Source: Neolewinella lacunae (GTDB lineage Bacteria > Bacteroidota > Bacteroidia > Chitinophagales > Saprospiraceae). Taken from it: a stretch of 64,000 nt of DNA. Within the stretch, counting starts at the first letter, position 1, and each line of letters starts with the position of its first letter. The notes under the pieces were generated by a model. It had not been told where the DNA came from and searched no databases. It saw only the letters and a list, made by a program, of their open reading frames with translations. Positions 16,971-24,802 of this stretch are shown in pieces. The stretch is from NCBI RefSeq assembly GCF_014349155.1, contig NZ_JACSIT010000104.1, positions 1 through 64,000 on the forward strand, in the 5' to 3' direction. Made by a program: the position numbers and the translations under genes.

Positions 16971-18548
16971 TTATTGGTTAGGAAGTAAGGGGTAGCGTTC
17001 GCCGCGGAACACCAGGTCGAACTGTCCCCAGCTCGGTTCCTTGGTGCCCATTTTGTCTTTGAAGTATAGATCGGCTTCGAAAACGACCTGGTTGCCGGGG
17101 TAGGTGACTTCCACCATTTTGGCGTGGCCTTCCTTGCCGCTGGCGCGGAGGTTGCCGGAGGTGATGAGTCGGTTGCCGGTGGTGGGGAGCTGGTCGACGT
17201 CGCTGGTGATGGGCGAAGACATTTCCAGTCCCCGTTCTTTGCCGTATTGCCACACCTGCCGGACCGTTTTGCGCTCGGTGTCAATCTGGTACTCGACGGC
17301 GCGGGAGTACTGCGGGGCGGGGTCGAAGTGGCGGCGCAGGCCGTTATCGAAGAGCAGGAGGTTGCCGTTGGGCAGTACGTTGAGAGCATGTTGGCCCATG
17401 GGCCAGTCGAAATCAGGGGCCGCCACCCGCCCCTCCTGCACTTCGGCGGGGTAGGGGTTGCCGTCGGCGTCAACGGCAGTGAGGAGGTAATCGGCGGTAT
17501 TGAGGCCCGTGCCATCGAAGCCCGCCTTGCCCCAGCCGACGTGCGGGGCCAGGATCCAACGCAGGCTGTTGTCCTGGTTGATTTTTACCACGCCCTGGTT
17601 GCGGCCGGAAACGAGCAGGGTATTATCGGAGGGATCAAGGGCGACGGAATTGACGTGGAACCAGTCGGTAGACGGATCCATCCCGTAGTCGGCGGGGAAG
17701 ATGGCGCGGTTGACGTCGAGGACGGCCCGCAGGTCCCAGTCTTTGGCCGTGCGGTTGTTGGCGCGGTCCCAGAGCACGACGTGATCGAAGCGGGTGGGGA
17801 TTTGCTGGCCGTTGCGGACGACGTAGCTGTCTTTTTTGGAGCCCGTCATGAGCAGCATGCCATCGGGCATTTCCAGGAGCTCGTGGTTGCCGGCGTTGCC
17901 CCACATTTGTTCTTGTTTGACGGTGCGGCCCAGGTCGTCCACTTCCAGGATGTCGATCCAGTTGAGGTAGAGCCAGTTGCCGTTTTTGAGGCGGTAGGGG
18001 GTGTAGGTGATTTGTCCGTTTTCGCTTAGGTCCATGAACCAGCGGATGACGCCCTGGTCGTCGAACATAAGGGTGTAGGGCAGGAATTTGCCGTTGTTGG
18101 CGATGAGGAGGTCGATCAGGTGAAAGCCCGGCTCCATGTTTTCGCGCTGGAGGGTGGTGACCTCGATGCTGGGGAAAGTGGCGGGCAATGGCTCGGTGGT
18201 CAGGGAGGTGGTGCCCGAGTAGGTTTTGCCGTCTTCGGTCGTCAGGGTGATGCTGAGCTCATTGACCTGGCCGGGGTAGAGGCCGAGGACGGGAATTTCG
18301 TGGAGGCGCTGGGCTTCCCGGAAATCCCGCGTAACGGGCGTGGGCCCGGGGATGGTGATGCTGACCCGGCAGGGTTCCTTGGTGGTGAACTTTAAGAGCG
18401 CGCCGAGGGGGACGCGGCCGGAGGGGTTCAGGTCGGCCTGCACCTCACCCCTAAGCTGGTCTTCCAGTGGGCCGGGGCCGTTGGAGCAGGCCCAGAGGCC
18501 CAAAGTGAGCAGGAGGCCCAGGAGGATAGAGATGCGATAGCTACTCAT
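16971..18548 (-). CDS. Aryl-sulfate sulfotransferase lipoprotein (AssT-like)
   Basis: A 525-residue lipoprotein with lipobox LWAC (MSSYRISILLGLLLTLGLWAC), an N-terminal beta-sandwich domain of about 100 residues and a six-bladed propeller typical of arylsulfotransferases (DUVs such as LKNGNWLYLNWI, and MGQHALNVLPNGNLLLFDNG, which marks the active-site region). AssT moves sulfate between phenolic esters without PAPS, in the periplasm. ATG 18548 is chosen so that the signal peptide is N-terminal; an in-frame TTG at 18575 adds nine polar residues. First gene of a two-gene sulfotransferase operon. Confidence 0.85.
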   Translation of the reverse strand: MSSYRISILLGLLLTLGLWACSNGPGPLEDQLRGEVQADLNPSGRVPLGALLKFTTKEPCRVSITIPGPTPVTRDFREAQRLHEIPVLGLYPGQVNELSITLTTEDGKTYSGTTSLTTEPLPATFPSIEVTTLQRENMEPGFHLIDLLIANNGKFLPYTLMFDDQGVIRWFMDLSENGQITYTPYRLKNGNWLYLNWIDILEVDDLGRTVKQEQMWGNAGNHELLEMPDGMLLMTGSKKDSYVVRNGQQIPTRFDHVVLWDRANNRTAKDWDLRAVLDVNRAIFPADYGMDPSTDWFHVNSVALDPSDNTLLVSGRNQGVVKINQDNSLRWILAPHVGWGKAGFDGTGLNTADYLLTAVDADGNPYPAEVQEGRVAAPDFDWPMGQHALNVLPNGNLLLFDNGLRRHFDPAPQYSRAVEYQIDTERKTVRQVWQYGKERGLEMSSPITSDVDQLPTTGNRLITSGNLRASGKEGHAKMVEVTYPGNQVVFEADLYFKDKMGTKEPSWGQFDLVFRGERYPLLPNQ

Positions 18549-18586
18549 GTTCGGTTTTGCTTGTGATGAACTCAACGCACAGTTCG

Positions 18587-18605
18587 GGGTGCAAAATTAG
18601 CACCC
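18587..18605 (-). promoter_or_regulatory. Candidate promoter with overlapping operator for the sulfotransferase operon
   Basis: On the minus strand TAATTTTG (18592-18599) matches TAnnTTTG and sits exactly inside an inverted repeat GGGTGC/GCACCC, so a repressor bound there would cover the -7 box. Confidence 0.45.
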
Positions 18606-18935
18606 TTTTTGGGGATCGTTTGGACCTTTTATCCCCGCTGCCAGGGCAATCACAAGATCGCTTCTAGTTTACGGAGTCGCAAAAGGGGACCCAATGTTAC
18701 ACAGCGTTTCTACCTCTAGGGTTTTTAGTCCGCATCAATATTTCGAATGCATTGGAGGGCATGAGGCTTCTCTAGAGGTGAAAATTATGGGTAATGAATT
18801 TGCGTGCGTCCAGAGACCTGCTTCTAGGCCAGCACTTGAAACAAGATTAGAGGCTTATTGCGGTTAAATTCTGCCCGACGAATGTTAAATTTTTCACGCA
18901 CCTGAATTATTTATGAAAACATCAAGCGCTCAGCC

Positions 18936-18943
18936 TATCTTTG
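18936..18943 (+). promoter_or_regulatory. Candidate -7 box for the secreted metalloprotease
   Basis: TATCTTTG, an exact TAnnTTTG match, 31 bases before the ATG at 18975. Confidence 0.6.
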
Positions 18944-18974
18944 AAGTATTCAAGAAAATAAACCACCCCTTATA

Positions 18975-20636
18975 ATGTTCATCGCTTCATCGCTTCATCG
19001 CTACATCGCTTGCCTTGTAGTCATACTTTTGCTAAGTATCTCGGCTTCAGCACAACAAGATGATCCAACCTGTGTGACGGATGAATGGCCCGAAGCCTCA
19101 CCGCGCACAATTCAGAAATCCGCCTACCCATTCTGCTCTTTTACAGAGAACTACATTAATAGTGGCTGTTTGACCACTTACATTAGGGTAAATATTCACT
19201 TTTTTGTTGACTCAGATTGTAGCGGAACTATTGCTGCGGCCGCAACAAGCAACCAACTGGAGCAGCAATTGGCCTTTCAGCGGGCGGACCAGTACATCGC
19301 TACAACCAATGATTTTTTAGCCAACATGAGCGAAAACCCCCAATGGAACCAAGCAGAATGGGGGGCACCAGTTACGCCAGGTCAATGCGTAATGCTGCGG
19401 TTAGTACTTAACGATGTGTATATTCATTGTGAGACCAGGAACCGCATAGTTCTGGATGGGAATGATAATTCTGCTTACTATAGCCAGTATTTTGGTGAAG
19501 CGTTCAATATTTTTATCTCTGACGTAAGCGGTGGATGGAATGGGTTTGCATTGGGACGTGGTTCAACTACATTAGTAAATGAAAACTTTAGTGCCCAGCT
19601 TCTAATACACGAGCTCGGGCATGGATTAGATTTACGCCATTCTTTCGGGGGAACAGCACAAAGCAATGATGGTTGTTCCGATACCCCCCTCATTTCCTGG
19701 ACTTATGACCAAAACGGTGACGGATCTATCGATACCACTGGAAATCGGTGTTGGAACCTATCAAATGTGGTGAATGGCGTTGACCTGTGCCAACCTAACG
19801 GGACTACGGTGGTGAACCCTCACCCATGTTGCGAGCAGCGTTACCAGAACAACAACATGATGACCTACGCCTCTTACGCTAGTGATCCCAACGTTTCCGC
19901 CTTCACCCCTTGCCAAATGGGTAAGATGCTGGACAATTTGTTGAACGATAAGTGCGACTTGATTGATGAGATTAACCCTGGTTGCCCGCCAGCATCTGCG
20001 CATATTGGGTTGTTGCCTATCGTTGACTTCAGTGAAGATTGTAAGTTCAGCTTCTACTTTCAGGCGAGCACTAACGAGGTAGAATATCGGGTTACCTACG
20101 AAGTACAGCAACCCAACGGCAGCTTTACTACTTTTCGTCAGACCGATTGGTTAGATGGGCAAGCTGGCCAAGACCGGGTAGCGGTGGGGTCAAATGAACA
20201 CGATAAATTTGCCAACATCGTGCTGCTTTCCAACACTACGTACAATGTGATCATTGAAACTCGGAATTTGTGTGGTGATACCGATCTCTTTGCTCGGCAG
20301 TTCACTACCGGAAGTTGTGATTTGCGGCCAGACGGGGGCGGTCCTTTTAACCCCATTGAGCCAGGCAGCGTAGTAGTTTATCCCAACCCTACAATTAACG
20401 GAACCAGTTTAAGCTACGCTACGAATGCTGAAGCGGACATTAAAATTTATCTCACTACTACTTCCGGAAACGGAAACTCAGTGCAAACCTTACTGAAGCA
20501 AGCGGATTCCGGAAATAAGGAAGCTGGTACCTACACCGTTTACTTTCCAGCTCACGAACTTGGCGAAGGATTAAACTACATTAGTATTCACGCCGACGAT
20601 AATGTCTTGGTACGCAGAGTACAAAAAAACAACTAA
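18975..20636 (+). CDS. Secreted metzincin metalloprotease with T9SS sorting domain
   Basis: A 553-residue secreted protein. It has a signal peptide to about residue 27 (ending SASAQ), then a metzincin-type protease domain with HELGHGLDLRH (His212, Glu213, His216, His222) and a Met-turn-like NNMMTYASY. An Ig-like region follows, then a type A T9SS C-terminal sorting domain starting VVVYPNPTINGTS. The zinc site and Met-turn point to the M43 (pappalysin/cytophagalysin-like) group. It is probably an extracellular or surface protease. Four 8-bp repeats (CATCGCTT) directly follow the start codon, so the N-terminal codons are prone to slippage. GC is lower than in the surrounding core genes. Confidence 0.82.
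   Translation: MFIASSLHRYIACLVVILLLSISASAQQDDPTCVTDEWPEASPRTIQKSAYPFCSFTENYINSGCLTTYIRVNIHFFVDSDCSGTIAAAATSNQLEQQLAFQRADQYIATTNDFLANMSENPQWNQAEWGAPVTPGQCVMLRLVLNDVYIHCETRNRIVLDGNDNSAYYSQYFGEAFNIFISDVSGGWNGFALGRGSTTLVNENFSAQLLIHELGHGLDLRHSFGGTAQSNDGCSDTPLISWTYDQNGDGSIDTTGNRCWNLSNVVNGVDLCQPNGTTVVNPHPCCEQRYQNNNMMTYASYASDPNVSAFTPCQMGKMLDNLLNDKCDLIDEINPGCPPASAHIGLLPIVDFSEDCKFSFYFQASTNEVEYRVTYEVQQPNGSFTTFRQTDWLDGQAGQDRVAVGSNEHDKFANIVLLSNTTYNVIIETRNLCGDTDLFARQFTTGSCDLRPDGGGPFNPIEPGSVVVYPNPTINGTSLSYATNAEADIKIYLTTTSGNGNSVQTLLKQADSGNKEAGTYTVYFPAHELGEGLNYISIHADDNVLVRRVQKNN
18980..19011 (+). repeat. 8-bp tandem repeat at the protease start
   Basis: Four consecutive CATCGCTT units (third unit ends in A) begin five bases after the start of the ATG. 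Gain or loss of one unit shifts the reading frame. Confidence 0.85.
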
Positions 20637-20640
20637 GACC

Positions 20641-21624
20641 ATGCTGAACAGGGACGTATATTTTTATTTTTTTGCCATTGCTTTTTTTGGTGCTTTCGTC
20701 AGTACCCAAGCGCAAGACTCTATCCTGGTCACCATCCCCTTCTACTTTGAAGATGGAGTGGGCAATAAGGATACTGTTACCATAATTATTTCTGACCACC
20801 AAAATGATTCGACCAATGTAGCACTTAGTTCAGAGAATACCGTGGATGTGCCTTTTGATAGCGTATTTGAGGTTAGGGCTAGTGATTTTTATAGGCTGGA
20901 AAGTTTCGATCCTCCCCGATTTACCTACAAAAAGCAGGTGATTTGGCGGGAATACTTAAGCGAAGACCCCAATAACTGCGGGAATTGGATTATGGACGAT
21001 TTCATTTCCTTTGCGATGAACGTCAAATATCCACCTTTAAAAATTTCTTGGGATCCCTCTGTCTTTGCAGATGAAAGCCCATTTAACTGCATGGCGGAGA
21101 GTTCGTGGATAATTAATTCATTTTCTCCTACCATACTTTTTGAGTGGTGGGAAGGTGCTGCTCAAGGATTATGGCAATATGCATGTATGGCGACGGACTC
21201 AACAACGATATTTTACCCGGTTAGAGAATACGGCTCACTGGGGGACAGGTTATTCCGAAGTTACACATTTCTACCCATTGAAGGCAGCTCAAATTTAGTG
21301 GATACCCTTGAGCTTATTAATGTTTACTTTTCGCGCCCTGGCTTTGAGCCTTGTTTTAGAAGGGTAGATACGGATTCGCCTGCCCAGCTGGGTGGAGACT
21401 TGTTGGTTTACCCCAATCCGGCGGGAGAGGTGTTGTACTTGCGAACGGCGGAGAATGGGCGAATACGTACCTTTAGCGTGTACTCGGTGACGGGGCAACG
21501 GATGCCGGTTATTGCCCTGGCTGGCGGCGGGTTGGATGTTTCTCGCCTTCCCACGGGAGCCTACTTTCTTCGTTTGGATTACACCGATGGCAATAGTGCG
21601 GTGTGTAAATTCTTGAAAAGGTAA
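20641..21624 (+). CDS. T9SS-secreted protein of unknown function
   Basis: A 327-residue secreted protein with a signal peptide (MLNRDVYFYFFAIAFFGAFVSTQAQ) and a type A T9SS sorting domain at the C-terminus (LLVYPNPAGEVL, then TGAYFLRL). The region between (about residues 26-250) has no recognised domain; it is rich in Trp, Tyr and Pro and carries several Cys. It starts four bases after the metalloprotease stop, so the two are cotranscribed and perhaps act together outside the cell. The ATG at 20641 puts the signal peptide first; an earlier in-frame start overlaps the protease gene. Confidence 0.75.
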   Translation: MLNRDVYFYFFAIAFFGAFVSTQAQDSILVTIPFYFEDGVGNKDTVTIIISDHQNDSTNVALSSENTVDVPFDSVFEVRASDFYRLESFDPPRFTYKKQVIWREYLSEDPNNCGNWIMDDFISFAMNVKYPPLKISWDPSVFADESPFNCMAESSWIINSFSPTILFEWWEGAAQGLWQYACMATDSTTIFYPVREYGSLGDRLFRSYTFLPIEGSSNLVDTLELINVYFSRPGFEPCFRRVDTDSPAQLGGDLLVYPNPAGEVLYLRTAENGRIRTFSVYSVTGQRMPVIALAGGGLDVSRLPTGAYFLRLDYTDGNSAVCKFLKR

Positions 21625-21649
21625 AACCAACCCACCTCGCCCCCGTCCC

Positions 21650-21688
21650 CCGCTCCTCCAAGCTCCCCCAGCACCTGCGGCCGCGCCC
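21650..21688 (-). repeat. Dispersed GC-rich element, copy 5
   Basis: Core GCACCTGCGGCCGCGCCC at 21671-21688; the left flank GCTCCTCCAAGCTCC is a degenerate tail. Lies between the T9SS gene and the methyltransferase. Confidence 0.75.
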
Positions 21689-21764
21689 AAAAAACGCTGC
21701 GCCCCCGCAAAGCCACTCCCCCACACCCCGCCTTTATCCCACGGTCCTTACCTTCGCCGGGGTC

Positions 21765-22709
21765 ATGGATAAAGACTATTCGCCCTTCGCCAACCGCCTG
21801 CGCAAAATGGCGCGCCACTACGATAAGTGGGCGCGCCGCCAGGAATTGGAAGCCTACCGGATTTACGATGCGGACCTCGATGAGTTCCCCATCACCATCG
21901 ATCGTTACGGCGAGCAGCTCTACGTCTCCGTGTACCACCGGCAGGGCGAGCAGTGGACCGAAGAAGACTGGCAGGAACACAAACTGGCCTACCGCGAGGT
22001 CATCACCCAAACCCTGGAAATGGGCCGCGATGCGGTGTTTTTCAAGCTGCGCAAGCGGCAGTCGGGCACCGATCAGTACGAAAAACTCTCCATCGTCCGC
22101 CGCGAATTTACCGTCGTGGAAAACAGCCTGGGCTTCATCGTCAACCTCACCGACTACCTCGATACCGGCCTCTTTCTCGATCACCGCCAGACCCGCATGA
22201 TGGTGGCCCAGGAAGCCAAAGACAAGGTGGTGCTCAACCTCTTCGCCTACACCTGCTCCTTCAGCGTCTACGCCGCCGCGGCCGATGCCAAGCGGGTGGA
22301 TAGCGTGGACCTTTCCAACACCTACCTCGACTGGGGGCAGCGCAATTTCACGATCAACGAGATCGACCCCGCCGCCCACCGCTTTATCAAGGCCGACGTC
22401 ATCACCTGGCTGGAAGAACACCACATTGCCAACTACGACCTGATCATCCTCGATCCGCCCACCTTCTCCAATTCCAAGATGATGAAGGAGGTGCTCGATA
22501 CCCAGCGCGATCACCTCCGGCTGATCAACCTTTCGCTGCGCCTGCTTAAACCCGGCGGAAAACTCTACTTCAGCACCAACTACCGCAAATTCCGCCTCGA
22601 CGAAGCGGGCGTCATTGGCGCAGCGCACATCCGGGAAATTACCAAGCAGACCCTCCCGCCGGATTTTCGCAAGATGGGCCTCCACCGCTGCTGGATTTTT
22701 GAGAAATGA
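21765..22709 (+). CDS. Class I SAM-dependent 23S rRNA methyltransferase (RlmK/RlmI-like)
   Basis: A 314-residue methyltransferase resembling the C-terminal half of RlmKL (m7G in 23S rRNA), with the SAM-binding motif VLNLFAYTCSFSVYAA, acidic motif II VDSVDLS and catalytic-type motif LDPPTFSNSK. The N-terminal 90 residues form the beta-hairpin region shared with RlmI/RlmK. The base and position modified cannot be fixed from sequence. A near-consensus box TACCTTCG lies about 15 bases before the ATG, as for other genes here. It overlaps the next gene by four bases (ATGA). Confidence 0.85.
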   Translation: MDKDYSPFANRLRKMARHYDKWARRQELEAYRIYDADLDEFPITIDRYGEQLYVSVYHRQGEQWTEEDWQEHKLAYREVITQTLEMGRDAVFFKLRKRQSGTDQYEKLSIVRREFTVVENSLGFIVNLTDYLDTGLFLDHRQTRMMVAQEAKDKVVLNLFAYTCSFSVYAAAADAKRVDSVDLSNTYLDWGQRNFTINEIDPAAHRFIKADVITWLEEHHIANYDLIILDPPTFSNSKMMKEVLDTQRDHLRLINLSLRLLKPGGKLYFSTNYRKFRLDEAGVIGAAHIREITKQTLPPDFRKMGLHRCWIFEK

Positions 22710-23818
22710 TGGAAACCCAAGACCCCCACGACTACCTCCGCAAGTGGCGGCTCATCCTCGGCCAGCAGTCGGACCCCGACGGCGCGGCAGGCATCCCCCT
22801 GCCCGATCGCCTGGCCGGCATCGATAACACCCTGGAGGCCCTCTACGCCAACCAGGACCGGAAGGCGGGCCTGGGCAGCTCCAGCCCCAACGTCAACCGC
22901 TGGCTCGGCGACATCCGCAAGTACTTCCCCACCGACACCGTCCACCTCCTCCAGCGCGACGCTCTCGAACGCCTCGGCCTCCAGCGGATGCTCCTCGAGC
23001 CGGAGCTACTGGAAACGATCGAGCCCGACGTCCACCTCATCGGCACCCTGCTCAGCCTCAAAAACCTGCTGCCAGAAAGGAGCCGCGAGAGTGCCCGCGC
23101 GGTGGTCTTGCGGGTCGTTCGCCAAATCGAAGCGCTCCTCAAGCGGCCCGTGGAGCAAGCCATCGGCGGCCGCCGCCGGCAGCACAACCGCAACCGCAAG
23201 CCCCGGCACGCCGACATCGACTGGCACCAAACCATCCGCGCCAACCTGCGCCACTACCAACCCGAGTACAAGACGGTGTTGCCCGTTCACCTGCGGGGGC
23301 AGGCGCGCGCCAACGCGGGCCTGAAGCACGTCATTTTGCTCATCGACCAATCCGGTTCCATGGCCGCCTCGGTGGTCTACGCCGGGGTACTTTCCTGTAT
23401 CCTGGCCAGCATCCCCAGCCTGCGCACGCAGGTGGTGTGCTTCGATACCAGCGTGGTCAACCTCACCCACGAGCTGCCCGACCCACTGGAGCTCCTTTTC
23501 GCCATCCAACTGGGCGGCGGCACCGACATCGGCCGGGCCCTCCGCTACGCAGAAACCCTCAATACGAACCCCCGCGATACCGTCCTGATCCTCCTGAGCG
23601 ACCTCTTCGAAGGCGGCTCCGTAGAGGCCATGCTGGCCAGCGTGCGCCGCCTGCAACAGAGCGGACTCACCTTTTTGCCCCTGCTGGCGCTCAATGACGA
23701 GGGGGCACCGGCCTACGACCGCACCGTGGCGGCGCAACTTACGGAGCTGGGCTTGCAGCCCTTTGCCAGTACGCCGGGGGCGTTTGCTGAGGTGTTGGCA
23801 CGGGCGCTTTATAGATGA
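22706..23818 (+). CDS. VWA-domain protein
   Basis: A 370-residue soluble protein with a C-terminal von Willebrand A domain. The metal-ion site is intact: DQSGSM (Asp214, Ser216, Ser218), then GGGTDIG and LLSDLFEGG. The first half is helical with a basic Arg-rich stretch (GGRRRQHNRNRKPRH). Similar CoxE-like VWA proteins pair with MoxR ATPases, but here the partner in the operon is an rRNA methyltransferase (4-bp overlap); the window's MoxR gene is 7.5 kb away. Function unknown. Confidence 0.8.
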   Translation: MMETQDPHDYLRKWRLILGQQSDPDGAAGIPLPDRLAGIDNTLEALYANQDRKAGLGSSSPNVNRWLGDIRKYFPTDTVHLLQRDALERLGLQRMLLEPELLETIEPDVHLIGTLLSLKNLLPERSRESARAVVLRVVRQIEALLKRPVEQAIGGRRRQHNRNRKPRHADIDWHQTIRANLRHYQPEYKTVLPVHLRGQARANAGLKHVILLIDQSGSMAASVVYAGVLSCILASIPSLRTQVVCFDTSVVNLTHELPDPLELLFAIQLGGGTDIGRALRYAETLNTNPRDTVLILLSDLFEGGSVEAMLASVRRLQQSGLTFLPLLALNDEGAPAYDRTVAAQLTELGLQPFASTPGAFAEVLARALYR

Positions 23819-23833
23819 TTTGGGTCCCCCCCC

Positions 23834-23852
23834 CCCGCTTCGCGGGTTTTTT
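23834..23852 (+). terminator. Terminator after the VWA gene
   Basis: CCCGC-TTC-GCGGG hairpin followed by six T residues, preceded by an 11-base C-run (23826-23836). Confidence 0.75.
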
Positions 23853-23855
23853 CAC

Positions 23856-23915
23856 CACTAAGGCATTAAGGGCACTAAGAAACACTAAGGATTGGAGAAG
23901 TATAATGCCTTAGTG
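23856..23915. repeat. CACTAAG-rich inverted repeat
   Basis: Perfect 13-bp inverted repeat (CACTAAGGCATTA at 23856-23868, TAATGCCTTAGTG at 23903-23915), with two further CACTAAG units in the loop. It runs into the third TTAGTGGTTCAAA-type element. Confidence 0.75.
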
Positions 23916-23937
23916 ATTCTTACTTAACTTAGTGTGC

Positions 23938-23971
23938 TTAATGGTTCAAAGAACAAAAAGCGAAGCTTTTT
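23938..23971 (+). repeat. TTAGTGGTTCAAA hairpin element, copy 3
   Basis: TTAATGGTTCAAA followed by the hairpin AAAAAGCGAAGCTTTTT (23955-23971), again with a GCGAAGC core, as in the copies at 88 and 277. Confidence 0.6.
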
Positions 23972-24458
23972 AAAAGCTGGTATCCACAATCCGCAGCCGT
24001 TTGTACTGGCTGGTTTTGAACCGCTTCTGCCCCAAAAAGCGGTTGATCAGGTAGCCGCTGGCGAAGGAAGTGAGGGCAATGGTGGCGTCGCGGCCGGAGA
24101 AATTTGTCGTCGGGTCTTTGTCCGTAGCGTAGCCGATGAGGCCGATGCCGGCCCAGGCGGTGCCGAAGGTCATGAGGGAGTAGCCCGCAGCGGCCCCGAA
24201 AGTGCTGCCGAGGTGTACCGATTCAATCTCTTCCAAAAGGATGAATCGTTCGTTGATGACCAGTGCCTGGATGTCGGGCCGCATCTCCATAATGCGCCCT
24301 TCCTGCCAGAATTTATCGCCCTCCATCCGGAATTTCAGGGCCTCGCCCTCGTACATCCGCTCGGCCTTCGAGTCGGTCATCCGTTCAAAGAGGAGCACTT
24401 TTTGGGCGCGGACGCAGGTGCAGAGTAAGACCAGTAAGAGCAGGGTAAGGAAACGCAT
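23970..24458 (-). CDS. Exported small protein of unknown function
   Basis: A 162-residue protein with a signal peptide (MRFLTLLLLVLLCTCVRAQ) and a C-terminal half containing two hydrophobic segments (AAAGYSLMTFGTAWAGIGLIGY and a weaker one near ALTSFASGYLINRFLG). The mature N-terminus (KVLLFERMTD to WQEGRIMEM) looks like a small beta domain. The signal-peptide residues CTCVRAQ are encoded by a dispersed-element core. A near-consensus box TATCTTTC lies directly before the ATG, suggesting a nearly leaderless mRNA. No function is recognised. Confidence 0.6.
   Translation of the reverse strand: MRFLTLLLLVLLCTCVRAQKVLLFERMTDSKAERMYEGEALKFRMEGDKFWQEGRIMEMRPDIQALVINERFILLEEIESVHLGSTFGAAAGYSLMTFGTAWAGIGLIGYATDKDPTTNFSGRDATIALTSFASGYLINRFLGQKRFKTSQYKRLRIVDTSF
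24414..24431 (+). repeat. Dispersed GC-rich element, copy 6 (inside CDS)
   Basis: Core GGGCGCGGACGCAGGTGC, without a recognisable tail. Read on the minus strand it encodes the end of a signal peptide (CTCVRA). Confidence 0.75.
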
Positions 24459-24802
24459 GGCGGAAAGATAGCACCGGAGAAGGGATTGGTTGGTTGTTGG
24501 GCACGGCTATTTTGGTCTACGGGTATTTACCCCTTCAGCGCCACTTTCGGCTGCCGAGTTTCTTTAAGGATCGGCGGCACCTCCGAACAGACTGCCCGGT
24601 CTCGGCAAGGTATGCCCCGCATAAACGCCTCTCCGTACCAGCCAGCTTAGGGAGCTTTCTGAGCAAGAGCCTATGGCTGGGCTTCGTGGTACCTGCTTTT
24701 CCGGCATTCCCTTTCCACGGTCCAGGACCAGCTGCTTCGGGGCTACGGTTTTCGGGGCGCTGGTTTTTTTTGGCCTTCGGCGGGGGGGCTCGTGGTAGAA
24801 AC
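24459..24802. other. Intergenic region without a supported gene
   Basis: Reading frames exist on both strands (for example around 24494-24973 plus and 24535-24828 minus), but their products are compositionally odd and lack start context or recognisable domains. No repeat or RNA gene was recognised. Confidence 0.4.

Larger units (their letters stand above)
18549..18974. other. Divergent intergenic region
   Basis: A 426-base region between divergent assT-like and metalloprotease genes. It is AT-richer than its surroundings and holds promoter boxes for both genes, a GGGTGC/GCACCC inverted repeat over the assT-side box and a CCTCTAG/CTAGAGG pair about 60 bases apart (near 18713-18776). No gene is supported in it. 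Confidence 0.5.
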
